Assembly (NCBI GenBank): GCA_020746995.1
Contig: JAGPXD010000003.1
Coordinates: 5,704,001 to 5,768,000 of the forward strand
Length of the DNA: 64,000 nt
Direction of reading: 5' to 3'
DNA from: Plectosphaerella cucumerina
Taxonomy: Eukaryota > Ascomycota > Sordariomycetes > Glomerellales > Plectosphaerellaceae
Under the pieces are notes generated by a model. The model was given only the letters and a program-made list of their open reading frames with translations. It did no database searches and was not told the origin of the DNA. The position numbers and the translations under genes were made by a program. Shown one piece after another: positions 9,633 through 20,221 of this stretch (positions are counted from its first letter, which is position 1; every line of letters begins with the position of its first letter).

Positions 9633-11713
9633 CTACTCCAGCTCAAACCTCAGCGCATCATACTGCACATACAGCGCGTTCGTCAACAGCGCTCCCTCCG
9701 TGTTCGTCCCGTTGTACGGCAGGCTCAGCACAAACTCATTCTCCCCATCGCGCAGCTTCTCCGCGGGGAAGCGGAACTTGTACTCAATGTTCTGGCACAC
9801 CACCTGGCTGCGCACGCCGCACGACCCGGACCGCCAGTACGGAATCACCCACGTCTCCTCGGCCTCGCCGTTGAGCGACACCGTGTAGGGAAGGTTGCTG
9901 TACTTTTCACCCGGGAGGAGTCCTCCCCACTTGTTGTTTCCGTTGGCCGTCTTGACGCCCGCAAGCTGCACCGTCAGCGTCGCCGTCTTGGCGTCGCCCA
10001 GGTCCGCGTCGGCGAGGTCAAACGCCACGGTCCAGTTGTTGATGCCGTCGCGCACCTGCTCGGGACGGACAAAGTTGCCGCGGCCGCCGAAGACGGTCCA
10101 GTGCACGTAGTTGAAGTCAATCTCTTCGCGGCTCTCGCCCACCTTGAACCGAACGCCGTTGGGGAAGTCGGTCGGGAAGTCCCAGTTGGCCCAGTAGATG
10201 CGGTACTCCTCGGGCTGCAGGGGCTTGGTCTTGTCCAGAGCGTAGCCGTGGCGGTACTCGCCGGCAGACTTATCGGGCGTGCCGATGCGCCAGACCTCGC
10301 GACCGGACGTCTCCTCCTCCCACTCGAAGTGAAGACCGCAACGGCCGCCGGGGGCACGGCGCTGCTTGCCTGTTGACACGACGACGTCGTCTTGGATGAA
10401 CCAGCCGAACACGCCGTCAGCGAACACGGTGAGGCGGTATGTGCCCTCCCTGACGCGGGGAATCTCGATGGTTCCGTCTGACTTGATGTCTCCCCAGTAT
10501 TGGAGCGACTTGGTCTCAAAGACGTTGAGCTGGAAGTCCTGGTTGTTCTCCGAGAGAACGGCAATGGGACGCTTGGCACCCTCAGGAAGCTTGATGCTGG
10601 CCTTGAAGGTCGTGCGCTCCGAAGACGGGGCGTAGTTGGGAACGTGCTCGGCGATACTGTCGTAAAAGTCCGCGTTCCATTCCGGGTCGGCGAACTGGGC
10701 GGCATCCTGCCTCAGGGTCTCGAGAGACGTCTCGGGACCGCCCGAGTTGAAGTAGTAGAACTGAGGGCCAAAGGTGCGGTCGAAGCCGTGGGTGATGTTG
10801 GGGACAGGGGCGCCGTGGTGGCCAGAGACCATGTAGTTGTACACGATGCCGTCGACGACCAGGTCACTGGAAGAAAAGAGTCAGCGATCATAGCCGTCAG
10901 AGGACGGGAAGGGTGTACTTACGAGTGCAGCGGTCCGCCGTAGTAGGTCTCCCTCGTGTTGTGCACAAGCCAGGCACCGTACGTCTTGCCATCCGGCGAC
11001 GTGCTGCCGTCAGAGTACTGGCCGTGGACGTCGTGGTCCCTCCAGAGCTCGGAGAAGGTGTACTTTGTGAAGTAATCCGAATACTGCGACGCGTACGGAT
11101 CATCGGGGGTGTTGCCGAGGTAGGTCGTCGCGTCCTGAACGGTGACGCCCGATGCGAAGCCGGCCGGCGACACCATCGGGGCCCAGTTGTCGCCGCTGCC
11201 GACCAGGTGCGTCCACAGGTTTGTGTTGGGCCTGAAGAGGGTGCGCAGCTCGCCAAGGCCGCGAAGGAACGGCGTCGTCTCGTTGAAGTAGGTGACGCGG
11301 GAGAACATGTGGAGGCCCGTCTCCTCGCCGCGGAGGAACCAGTATTGGTACAGCGACTGGTTCGTCGCCGCGAAGGTGTCGCCCATGATGATACCGCCGT
11401 AAGGGGTGCCGGTCGAATCGACGCCCTCGACGAGCTGGAACCGGGCCGTGCCGCCAGGTGTCCAGAAGCCCGAGGGGGTGCATGAGCAGTCGAGGTAAGG
11501 GCCCTTGCCCGAGTTCCCGCTGACGGGACCGAGGAGGTCGACGCTGTCGAGGCTGAGGTCGATGACCTGGCCGTTGCTCTTGGCCACGGCGACGTAGAGC
11601 CGGTCATTGCGGAGGGTGTAGTGTGTCGCGTTCTCGCCCGTCGTCAGGACGGCTGACGCCGAGCCCAGGAGGGCGGCAAATGCCGTGGCAAGCTTGAGAC
11701 CGAACGACCGCAT
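9633..11713 (-). CDS. Rhamnogalacturonan lyase, polysaccharide lyase family 4 (RglB-like)
   Basis: Two exons: 11713-10923 and 10866-9633, with a 56-nt intron (GTAAGT donor, TTCCAG acceptor), giving 674 aa. A signal peptide (MRSFGLKLATAFAALLGSASA) directs secretion. The three-domain layout is that of fungal PL4 enzymes: an N-terminal catalytic beta-sandwich (about 22-340), a fibronectin-III-like domain (about 349-420, KLPEGAKRPIAVL onward) and a C-terminal carbohydrate-binding-like domain. It cleaves the rhamnose-galacturonate backbone of pectin rhamnogalacturonan I by beta-elimination. An in-frame ATG at 11752 lies only about 20 bp from a TATA element (11773-11778), and the signal peptide begins at 11713, so the downstream start is preferred. 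It lies next to possible sugar-acid genes at 14-20 kb. Confidence 0.92.
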
Positions 11714-13151
11714 TTCGAAGGATGCTGTGGCGATGCTGAAGGGCGACAGCACCGGAGAGCCGGAGAGAAGCTCTTATAGCCAGGGGAGCATCCCCAATGA
11801 CCCATCAACCCCCCCGCGAACTTCCCCAGCCCCAGAGAAAAAGCTCGGTGTCCATCACGACGGGCCTCCATCGCGAATGAGCTCCCCCGCACCGGACCCC
11901 GGATCTTTTCGTCCCGCGGGGAAATGGAAGCCGAGCGTTCTGCATCATGACGCGCCGCCCGGGGTATGTTGTGGGGAGCTTTCCAAATTAGCCAGGTCCG
12001 GATCTCTCGCCAGGACGACCTTGCAGGCCAAGCTTGCAGAAATGCTGTCCCCGTACGTGCAACGGTGCAAGGGTGTTGGTCTGGGGTCACGCTGGTGCGA
12101 AAGAGGAGAATCTCCATCCTCGGGTGTCGGGGCAGATTGGGACGACTTACCGCCTCGGATCAAGGGCATTTTGGGGGGGGAAATCAATTGCGATTCCTGA
12201 ATGGGTAGGATCGACATGCGGGAGGGGGGGCTGAGCATCCCCAGGACTGGCTCACCAAGGCTTGGACAGACATGTGGTGCTGCTCGCTCGGCTCGCATCT
12301 CGGGCCATCTCTCGCGATTCAGCCAGTCGATCAGATTGATCGCATCCCCCTTGCGCATGCAAAGCAAAAAGCCATTCACCAATTCCCCACACGTCCGACA
12401 TGCTGCCGAATTTGAGGTTGTGGTCTCTCGAATTAGCACGGATCTCGACTTCCCACGGCTGGCCCCCGATTCAACCCGTCGTCCGATCTCCAACATGACG
12501 TATCGGCCCTTTGCACTTTTATCCAACGGCTCCGACTGGTTGCTGGCGGCCCCGATGTAGTCCATCGTGCTAGTTCTCCTATTCTTGGGAGGAGTCACGC
12601 CACATGGCTGCCCTAGCCTCTGGCCACTCACCACGCGGTGGCCACACCTGGACAACCTTGACGTGCATGGCGGGGAAGTGTCGGGTCTAATACACGCTGA
12701 GGCTCAGCTAGGGTCGGTCCCTTTTCAGAGACACAATGTACCCTCCGCTTCATGTGGAGTGGCCTCTTTCAGTCCCTCAGACAAGGTGCCGAGAGGATAA
12801 TTTGACATCCTTTGGGCAAAAGTGCAATCACAAAGTGTCTCACAATGAAGCCTGCATAGGCCATGCCGATACTCTTGGGCTTGGGAGAGCTCAAGTGCAG
12901 AGTTCTCTAGGTACCTACCTGAAAATGCTATGACTGAGAGCCGCCGATAAATTGATTGCCACCATGCTTAGTCTGGTGGTGTTGTCCCTAAATGTTGCGT
13001 AGCGCCCAAAATATCGCCTACATCGGAGTGAGCGAAGAAGGTGCCGAACATCGTGCCATGTTTCCAAATCGAGATCCTACTAGAGGAATGAACAAACAGA
13101 ACGCTGTCAAGATGCTTCATCTCCTCAACGGAAGAAGAGTATAAGAAGAGC
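11714..13151. other. Intergenic between the rhamnogalacturonan lyase and the secreted-protein gene
   Basis: Divergent spacer of about 1.4 kb. A 236-codon minus-strand frame (11945-12655) has no domain and no promoter-like context and is not called. Confidence 0.55.
11773..11778 (-). promoter_or_regulatory. TATA element of the rhamnogalacturonan lyase gene
   Basis: TATAAG on the minus strand, 60-65 bp upstream of the preferred start codon at 11713. Confidence 0.5.
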
Positions 13152-13157
13152 TATAAA
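13152..13157 (+). promoter_or_regulatory. TATA element of the secreted-protein gene
   Basis: TATAAA about 195 bp upstream of the ATG at 13350. It places the downstream tandem repeats inside the transcribed leader. Confidence 0.5.
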
Positions 13158-13160
13158 TCA

Positions 13161-13260
13161 TGCTCAACTTGGTTCAACTTGGTTCAACTTGTCCTCCATC
13201 CAACACATCCAGCACATCCAACACATCCAACACATCCAACACATCCAACACATCCAACAC
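13161..13260 (+). repeat. Two adjacent minisatellites in a 5' leader
   Basis: Three 10-bp units of the form GGTTCAACTT lie at 13161-13190. Seven 9-bp units ATCCAACAC lie at 13198-13260, with a single variant base in the second unit. The unit length is a multiple of three, but no coding use is supported. Confidence 0.9.
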
Positions 13261-13349
13261 AACAGATCAGACCTTCGCTCTCACATTCCGAGTCAACATT
13301 CTTCAACCTTCTTCAATTTCACCTTCCATCTTGATCACCCATCTCCACC

Positions 13350-13931
13350 ATGCGCTTCACTGCCTCCCTCGCTCTCTCCCTCGCCATCGCCGCCGGCGTC
13401 ATGGCCGACGGTCACCACCACGACTCCCACGACATCTTCCCCGACACCCAGCGCTACGAAGACTGGGCCATCTGCCGCGGCCAAATCTCCCGCGACCGCT
13501 TCCCCACCCTTGCCGCCCCCGACGACGAGGGCGGCTGCGTCCGCTACTTCCGCGGCATCGACATCACGGGCGTCGTCACAGAGCAGCACTTTTTCTTCCG
13601 GGACGGCTTCGAGAATGCCTGCGACTGCGCCGCAAAGTGCCTCGAGGACGCCGAGACCTGCACAAACTGGGTTTGGAAGCACACCTTCATGGACGGCGAC
13701 GACGGAAAGAGGTCCTGCACTCTCTACAGCAGCCCCAACCTCCCCGCCGGCGTCACCCTCGAGTACAATCTCAACAAGAGCACCGGATTCATGCCGCTCC
13801 AGGCCGCCAACAACCCGCAGGCCGGCGCTCCGGCACCCCTGACCTTCCTTGATGTCAACAACACCATGCCCGACATGTTTGGGGTGTCGGGCTTCACCAT
13901 GGAGGATCAGAACGGCAGGCTCTTCTGCTAG
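13350..13931 (+). CDS. Small secreted cysteine-containing protein, unknown function
   Basis: Single exon, 193 aa. Residues 1-19 are a typical signal peptide (MRFTASLALSLAIAAGVMA) followed by a His/Asp-rich segment. The mature part has eight cysteines, one of them the last residue. The central block (NACDCAAKC, then ETCTNWVW, then SCTLYSSP) has the look of a PAN/Apple-like cysteine fold, but I cannot assign a named family. No transmembrane segment or GPI tail is present. The short length, secretion signal and even cysteine number make it a candidate extracellular or effector-type protein. The start context (CACCATGC) is good. Confidence 0.8.
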   Translation: MRFTASLALSLAIAAGVMADGHHHDSHDIFPDTQRYEDWAICRGQISRDRFPTLAAPDDEGGCVRYFRGIDITGVVTEQHFFFRDGFENACDCAAKCLEDAETCTNWVWKHTFMDGDDGKRSCTLYSSPNLPAGVTLEYNLNKSTGFMPLQAANNPQAGAPAPLTFLDVNNTMPDMFGVSGFTMEDQNGRLFC

Positions 13932-14223
13932 GAATTGACAAAGTTGGCGTCTTGTTGTCGGCGAAGTGAAGGATAGACACTGATTTGGTATTTGGGACTT
14001 TGTTTGATTGAATTAGACCTTGGTACTTGCTTTGCTCAAATAGACTTGCTTTTTATGCAACCAACACCGACCGGCTGCGTCCCGTCCCGGATCCATCGGA
14101 ACCCGGAACACATCCGAAATATGTGCTGACTCACCACCGTGACTTCGTCACAATTTAATGACCAACAAATGTCATCTTCTCTTCCTCTTCTTCATCAATT
14201 TTCGAAGCACTGAGAACGCCAAA

Positions 14224-15316
14224 ATGACTTCAACACCGAGAATCGGCTGGATAGGCAAGTCTACGCCCAGGCCCAGAATGACTTACACTGACCCATCCAG
14301 GCCTTGGCTCGATGGGCCTACCCATGGCAACAAACCTTCAAAAACATCTGTTCAAAACCGAAGCACCAGGTCTGGCCTACTACAACAGGACCATCTCCCG
14401 TGGAGATGCCTTGAAGGAGATAGGCGGTCACCCCAAAGCGTCTGCCCACGAGCTGGTGTTGGAATGCGATATCATCTTCCTCTCGCTGAGCGACGATGCG
14501 GCACTCAAGGCGACTTTGGACGCGATCCTCGACCCGAGTTCATCCGATCAACTCACCGGAAAGACTTTCGTCGACACCTCGACCGTACACCCCGACTCGT
14601 CCTTCGAGGCACAGACACGACTGGCGGAGAAGGGGGCGAGTTTCGTCGCAGCGCCAGTCTTCGGCGCCAGCCCGGTCGCAGCGCAGGGCAACCTCCTCTG
14701 GATCGTCGCAGGGCACGACGAAGCCGTCAAATCGATCGAGCCATTCATCAAAGGCGTCATGGGTCGCGGCACCATCCATGTGGGTGAGGACGTGCGGCAA
14801 GCCAGCATGATGAAGACAACAGGGTGAGAGCTTTTCCGACATCCGTGAAAGTCATCGACTAACACTGTCATCAGTAACTTCATCACTGCGGGCATGATGG
14901 AAGTCATAGCCGAGGCTCACGTCCTGGCCGAAAAGAGCGGGCTGGGCAGCAAGAACCTCGAGGCACTCATCGAGCAGCAATACGGCCCTCTCGCCTTTGC
15001 CACGTCCCAACGCCTGACGACCGGAGCATACATGCCGGCTAGAGGTGACAGGCCCTGGTCTGACCTTGAACTGGCGCTGAAGGATGTCGGTCACGGTGTG
15101 AAGGTTGCCGAACAATCGGGCTCGAGGCTGAAGGTTGCCGAGGTGGCTTTGGGCCATCTGAAGGACGCTCAAGAATTTTCCCAGAAAGAAGGCAGGCCTC
15201 TTGACTCGTCGTCTCTCTACGGAGCTATCAGACAAGATGCTGGATTGCCTTTCGAGACGGACCTCGTCAGGAAGCGGGACGAAGCGGCCACAAACCGCCA
15301 ACAGGATGACAAGTAG
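14224..15316 (+). CDS. Beta-hydroxyacid dehydrogenase (3-hydroxyisobutyrate / 6PGDH-like)
   Basis: Three exons: 14224-14254, 14301-14823, 14875-15316, giving 331 aa. Intron 1 (46 nt) has a GCAAGT donor (GC-AG type); intron 2 is 51 nt with GTGAGA. Splicing creates the Rossmann motif GWIGLGSMGLPMA (residues 8-20). The catalytic K182 and N186 of the KxxxN motif are in KTTGNF. The C-terminal helical domain is complete. The usual substrate motif APVSGG reads APVFGA here, so substrate preference may differ from 3-hydroxyisobutyrate. The family reduces or oxidises beta-hydroxyacids such as 3-hydroxyisobutyrate or tartronate semialdehyde with NAD(P). Its stop lies 24 bp from that of the convergent aldolase gene. 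Confidence 0.88.
14255..14300 (+). other. GC-AG intron (dehydrogenase intron 1)
   Basis: The donor is G|GCAAGT, the acceptor CCAG. No GT donor nearby restores the GxGLGxMG nucleotide-binding motif. Confidence 0.85.
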
Positions 15317-15340
15317 TCTAGACCCCTGAAGTAGCCGTAT

Positions 15341-16240
15341 CTACTTCAACCCTCTAAGCATTTCCGCATTCTTCTTCATAGCCACAGCCATCAAACCCAT
15401 ATCCGAATGACCCAACACATAGCGGGCCTTCAAGACTTCGACCGCGTGCTTCACGATATCCGGTCTCGCATAGATCCCTGAGATCCCAAACACCTTCTTC
15501 GTCCTCAAACAGGCCTCCGCCACAAGTTCAAGAGCCTTGCCAAAGTCAGGATGATCCCATCCTCCCAGGATGCCCATCGACAGGGAAAGATCATTCGCCC
15601 CGAGGAGCAAAACATCGACGCCCTCGACGGCTGCGATCTCCTGGGCGTTCCCCAGGGCCTCCGCCGTTTCAATCATCACAAAGACCGTGGAACCGACGGC
15701 GTTGACTTGGCCGATGACGTCTGTCGCTGCTACTCGTCGGTACTGGAAATGCGGAAGGGCAGCTGTGAGGGAACGGTTGCCTTGGGGAGGGAACTTCGTC
15801 ATGGCCACCGCGTTTCGCGCTTCCCCTGGATGTATTTCAGCTTGCTTCCCGAAGAAGGAACTAGTTGTACATACCGACTGTGTTGATGTGAGGGTAAACG
15901 ATGCCCATTGCGCCGCCGTCCAGGACGCGCTGGACGAAGCCGCTCCCGCACTGGCTGGGGACCCTCACAAACGGTGTAATGTCCGCCAGGATAGCGGCCG
16001 TGCACAAGGCGGCCGCATCGCTGATGGAGAGCGTCGAGTGCTCGAGGTCGATGAACACCGTGTCGTATCCAGCGGCCTGTGCCAGGAGGATCACCTCTGC
16101 ACTAGGAATCGTCTTTATGGCGACGGCCTGGTGGGTTAGCAGGAGTCATCTTGCATCTTCTACTGTGGTGAACTTACTGTTGTGAGTGTATCGTTCTCGA
16201 AGTTCGTGATGAGTTTATTAGAAAACATTGTATTAAACAT
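15341..16240 (-). CDS. HpcH/HpaI-family aldolase
   Basis: Three exons: 16240-16178, 16127-15875, 15825-15341, giving 266 aa. Introns are 50 and 49 nt (GTAAGT/CCAG and GTATGT/CCAG). Family landmarks are all visible: DLEHS (48-52), catalytic-Arg motif PFVRVP (R76), metal ligands E158 (MIETAEA) and D184 (GANDL). The family performs retro-aldol cleavage of 2-keto-3-deoxy sugar acids or 4-hydroxy-2-oxo acids to pyruvate plus an aldehyde. Bacterial GarL and 2-keto-3-deoxy-L-rhamnonate aldolase belong here, as does yeast LRA4. It converges on a beta-hydroxyacid dehydrogenase and sits 161 bp downstream of a Zn2Cys6 gene on the same strand. A second in-frame ATG at 16228 could also start it. Confidence 0.88.
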
Positions 16241-16401
16241 TGTATTGATGGAGTGCAAATGACATGTACTTGATGATGATGAAGCGGGCAGCAAAAGATG
16301 CGAGATCTCGTGATGGAGTGATCGACCTCCCCGCTTCTCGGAACCCCACACCCGAGGCGACTCGGCACCGCATCCGACGACCACCAAGCGCCGGGTCGAC
16401 A

Positions 16402-18737
16402 CTAAACAGCATCCAACCATTGCAAGTCCTCCATGTCAAAGGCAAAGTGTTCACCGCCGCCGTCGCCAACATCTTCCAGAAATGGCCCCGCTGCGGTCAG
16501 ATCGTCTCCCAACAATGACGGCATCTCGTCTACTGCTAGAGTTCCCGAGAGTTCGGTTTCCTGAGCCGTGGCCCGGGGACTGTCAAGGGGTTGCAAGTCG
16601 GAAATCCCCAGCATCCTCTCATCGAGGTTGATACCATCCCAATTCCACCTTGTGGGATCATTAGTCCGTTCCACTGTCGCCGAGTGTGGCAGATGTCTTC
16701 GTCGACTGCGAATGGCGTTTCGGATACCCTCGGCAGGTATGTTTCCCCGGCGTTCCATATCGGCGAGAACAGCATCAGCCGCATCTAATGCGTGCGTTGC
16801 GTCTGCCGATTCTTCCAAATTTCCATGAAGAAGAACTGAAATAGCACTGATCGTCGTGATATCGAGCACGTCGAACGAGAAGGATTCTAAACAAGGCGTT
16901 AGTGGATTCTTCTCGGCATGAGAAGTAAGGTCACAAACCCAGACGACTGTCCTGCTGAAGTTTGGAGACCATCTTCAGAGCAAGAAATGAGTACTTGGCG
17001 CAGATCTCGGCCAGCACGGTTCCAGTTTGGTGGGGTACTCGAGACTCTGCCGCTGCTGATCGTCGAGTTCGCGTTTGAGCTGCACGGCAGAGTAATGCCG
17101 GACGGGTCACATTGATGATACCCTAATCTTCGGTGAGCAGATCTCAGGGCCATGGTATTTGATACTCACGTGGCAGAACCACAGTTGAAGCATCCCCACC
17201 TCTCTTCCCGTGGTCTGGCCATGAATCTTCTGCAATTCATGTATCCGTTTACCGATCAACTGAAGTGACTCCAGAGAGCTGATCATTCCATCTTCATTCA
17301 ATCGATTCGAAGTTTGTGCATGGCCGAGAAATTCCGTTACTATACTGATCAGCAAATTCTCGTGATGTCATCGTGTGACTTACGTATGCTGTTGCTGCTG
17401 ATAATTACAGCTATTTCTAGACCAATACGAAGGTGGCTCGAAATTTTGGAGCCTGGATTCTCCTGTAGAGCCTCAGGAGTTTGCGAGGAACCTCCGCGGA
17501 TGGCAGATGCTCTCAGATCGAGGAACTGCACGGTCTGCCTTAGCCGTTCCAGATGAGATCGCCTTCGACTAGCTATGTCCGAACATGCCTTGCACGCGTT
17601 TCGAAAGGCCGAGGTTTCAACAAGTCTGCATGCTTGTCCGATCTGCACACCTGTCAATCCAGACGGTCGTCTCCCCCAAGGATCAACTTACATAAAGATA
17701 GGACATGTCATGCAGATGTGCAGCTTGCGCATAAGCCCCCAGAAGACACAGGGTTTCAACCGAACCGACAACGTCGACTGCCATGTTCATCATGGACGGC
17801 ATGCATCGGTCGGCTGACAAGAACTCTCTGAACCCCGGCGGGCCTTGTTTCGTCGCCCCTTTCTCTGTGTGAAGTTTCCCACACGCGATGATGGCCAACA
17901 GTTGGGATTTCCAGGTGGGACTGACGGGGCCGACTTCCGTGGTTGCCGTGAGCCGATGAAGGACATCTTCGACGTGGAAGAATTTGAGGATGCAGTTGAG
18001 ATGAAAGTCCGCCACCCTGACCAGGTGAAGTATGATATCCAGAGAAGGCAATGACTGCATTGGATTGAGGTCCGGTAGAAATGCAGCTGCACTTTGATTG
18101 TCAAAGTCGAAAGATCTGTAGTCTCCGGAGTCGTTGCTCGTAGGGTCCAAAACTCGGCTTGCCGCAGTGATGTAGTTCCAGGGACTGAAACTACCGCAAT
18201 CTGCCGATCCATGTAAGAGGACATCAGAATCAAGTGCTCGGTGACTTGGACTTGCCTGATGCTTCCAACATTGCCTCTGGACACGGAACCGCAGATGCCT
18301 GGGCCGGCTCCTCTGATGCCCGCACCGAAGGTGTCTGGCTGGACGCCAAAGCACCAATCGTCGACTGCTCTTCTTCTCGATCATCTTCCCCTCCAACAGC
18401 TCTCCTTTGCCGAGATCCCCGCGCAGACGCACGGCCTTGAAGCGCCCGAAGGTGCCTGTCCATGATCAGCCTCCGCACTTTCCACAGCGACTCACCCAAC
18501 CAACCTCTCCAAAACGACGACTTTTCGCTCAGCCTCGTCATAGATGCATTCTTGGCCGCGCACATTGCAGCTCGGGCACGGATTGCTCCCCGTGCACTTC
18601 ACCTTTCGCTGCCTGCAGGCTCGACATCTGGACAATCATCAGCCTCGTGGCGCCTAGATCCCCCCCCCCGGCAGGCGATCTTACGCATTTGACACCCGTT
18701 GCCGGGCTCGGGTCGTCTCGGCATTATCCGGAGGCAT
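16402..18737 (-). CDS. Zn2Cys6 transcription factor with fungal-specific domain
   Basis: Eight exons: 18737-18685, 18627-18496, 18455-18256, 18200-17692, 17642-17384, 17339-17170, 17122-16939, 16886-16402, giving 663 aa. Every junction preserves frame. Splicing of exons 1 and 2 assembles a perfect zinc cluster, C19-x2-C22-x6-C29-x5-C35-x2-C38-x6-C45, preceded by basic residues (RARQRVSNA). A charged linker follows, then the fungal-specific middle homology region encoded from exon 4. Intron 3 (18201-18255) is GC-AG; the others are 40-57 nt GT-AG. The gene lies between the aldolase and aldo-keto reductase genes and may be the local pathway regulator (inference from position). Confidence 0.82.
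18201..18255 (-). other. GC-AG intron (transcription factor intron 3)
   Basis: The donor is G|GCAAGT, the branch TTCTGATG, the acceptor CGGCAG. The alternative GT two codons later leads to a stop in exon 4, so the GC donor is required. Confidence 0.75.
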
Positions 18738-19306
18738 ATTGTTGATCTTGGTGATGCCCTCGTGCAAGCCGAATCGCTGACGTCGGGATCATGGTTCCGA
18801 AAACGATACGCGAGGGGAAAGCGGGGGGACGTTCTGGAAGGCCGTTGCCGGCCCGAGAAGTAACCCGGTGGAGACATCTCGGGCTTTTCCAGAAGGAATG
18901 CAGATCCCATGTCATCAGTGGAGACGTCCGGGTCCCTGAACATCTCACCATCGGCTGCATCATCGGTGCCAAGGTCAAGGTTGAAAAAAAATCTATTGTC
19001 ATGGTCTCGTTGAAGTCATGCTCCACAGTCTATGGCTCTATTCCCAGTCTAATCCCAATCCCAACTTGCCATGGCCAGACGCCCTTTCGAGGGCGGTGTT
19101 CGTGCAGCCCAGCATGTCGCCGGGCGGCGCGAAAAGGTCCCATGCTCCTCATCGACTTGTCGTCGGGAGGGTGTGCACGGCGCTTGGATTGGCGCCGCTG
19201 CGAAGTGACCGCTTCAGAAAGTCCAGAGGACAAGCCGGCCACGATTGCGCAGCGCCGCTCTCACGCCGGGGATGTGTCTTTCCCACGTGGATTGCCGAGC
19301 AATCAT
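18738..19306. other. Intergenic, no gene seen
   Basis: Upstream region of the Zn2Cys6 gene and 3' flank of the aldo-keto reductase. A long plus-strand frame (18791-19717) enters it but is the antisense of the reductase. Confidence 0.55.
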
Positions 19307-20221
19307 CTAGTCGTGCGACTTGTGCATGCTGCCGGTGACGTAGTTCTCCTTGCCCAGGGCGTCAATGGTGGCGACGTCCTCGGGGGCGAGGGTGAAGTCG
19401 AAGCTCTCGAGGTTGCTTTGGATGCGGTGGGCGGTCAGGCTCTTGGGCAGGACGACGTTGCCGCGGGCGGCGTTCCAGTTGAGCAGGACCTGGGCGGGGG
19501 TGCGGCCGTACTTCTTGGCGATGGCGGTGATGGTGGGGTCCTCGAGCTTATTGCCGCGGGCGAGGGGGGAGTAGGCCTCGATCTTGATGCCGTGCTCGTA
19601 GCAGAGGTCGACGAGGTCCTCGCGCTGGCAGAAGGGGTGGACCTCGACCTGGTTGACGGCGGGGACGACGGTGGCCTTGTCGATGAGGCTGCGGATGTGG
19701 GCGGCGCCAAAGTTTGAGACGCCGATGGAGCGGACCTTGCCGAGCTTCTGGGCGGTCTCGAGGGCGCGCCAGCTGGCGAGGCGCTTCTCCTCGTCGTCGG
19801 CGGGGGAGTGGATGAGGTAGAGGTCGAGGTAGTCGAGGCCGAACTTGTCGAGGGAGGAGCAGAGGGCGTTGAAGGTGGCCTCGTAGCCGTGGTCGGCGTC
19901 CCAGAGCTTGGAGCAGATGTAGACCTCCTCGCGGGGGGTGCCGGTCTTCTCGAGCCAGCGGCGGATGGCGCGGCCGCATGCCTCCTCGTTGGCGTAGCGG
20001 GCAGCCGAGTCGATGTGACGATAGCCGGCGTCGAGGGCGGCCGTGACGGCGTCCTCGGTCTCCTGGCCGTTGGGGGCCTTGTAGACGCCGAGGGCGACCT
20101 GGGGGATCATGTTGCCGTCGTTTAGCTCGATGGAGGCGACGGAGCAGACGGAGCCCTTCTTCATGGGGATGGGGCGCTCCCAGGCGGGAGAGGCCGAGGG
20201 GGAGATGGCGGAGGGGGCCAT
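19307..20221 (-). CDS. Aldo-keto reductase
   Basis: Single exon, 304 aa. The complete AKR catalytic tetrad is visible: D71 (HIDSA), Y76 (ARYANE), K105 (CSKLW), H138 (YLIHSP). The C-terminal cofactor-binding signature (PKSLTAHRIQSNL) is also present. This is the NADPH-dependent reductase fold that converts aldehydes, sugars or keto compounds to alcohols; the sequence resembles fungal GCY1/GRE3-like or glycerol-dehydrogenase-type members. An internal Met20 just before the conserved strand is an alternative start. It could act on an aldehyde product of the neighbouring aldolase, but this is only positional inference. Codon use is extremely G/C-ending, suggesting good expression. Confidence 0.9.
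   Translation of the reverse strand: MAPSAISPSASPAWERPIPMKKGSVCSVASIELNDGNMIPQVALGVYKAPNGQETEDAVTAALDAGYRHIDSAARYANEEACGRAIRRWLEKTGTPREEVYICSKLWDADHGYEATFNALCSSLDKFGLDYLDLYLIHSPADDEEKRLASWRALETAQKLGKVRSIGVSNFGAAHIRSLIDKATVVPAVNQVEVHPFCQREDLVDLCYEHGIKIEAYSPLARGNKLEDPTITAIAKKYGRTPAQVLLNWNAARGNVVLPKSLTAHRIQSNLESFDFTLAPEDVATIDALGKENYVTGSMHKSHD

Noticed and set aside
11945..12655. 236-codon minus-strand frame
   Set aside because: No domain, and the composition resembles neighbouring non-coding sequence.
13198..13260. CRISPR-like regular repeat
   Set aside because: The 9-bp units are contiguous with no spacers, in a eukaryotic genome; this is a minisatellite.
13189..13842. Plus-strand frames encoding IQH or SNT repeats
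   Set aside because: They translate the leader minisatellite and then run out of frame through the secreted-protein gene; the real frame starts at 13350.
17643..17657. Earlier acceptor (TTGACAG) for exon 5 of the Zn2Cys6 gene
   Set aside because: It breaks frame with exon 4; the GTGCAG acceptor at 17643 keeps phase 0 and gives the expected YLYIGQACRL join.
18791..19717. 308-codon plus-strand frame rich in Val/Asp/Gly/Glu
   Set aside because: It is the antisense of the aldo-keto reductase gene; the composition is the mirror of its C-ending codons.
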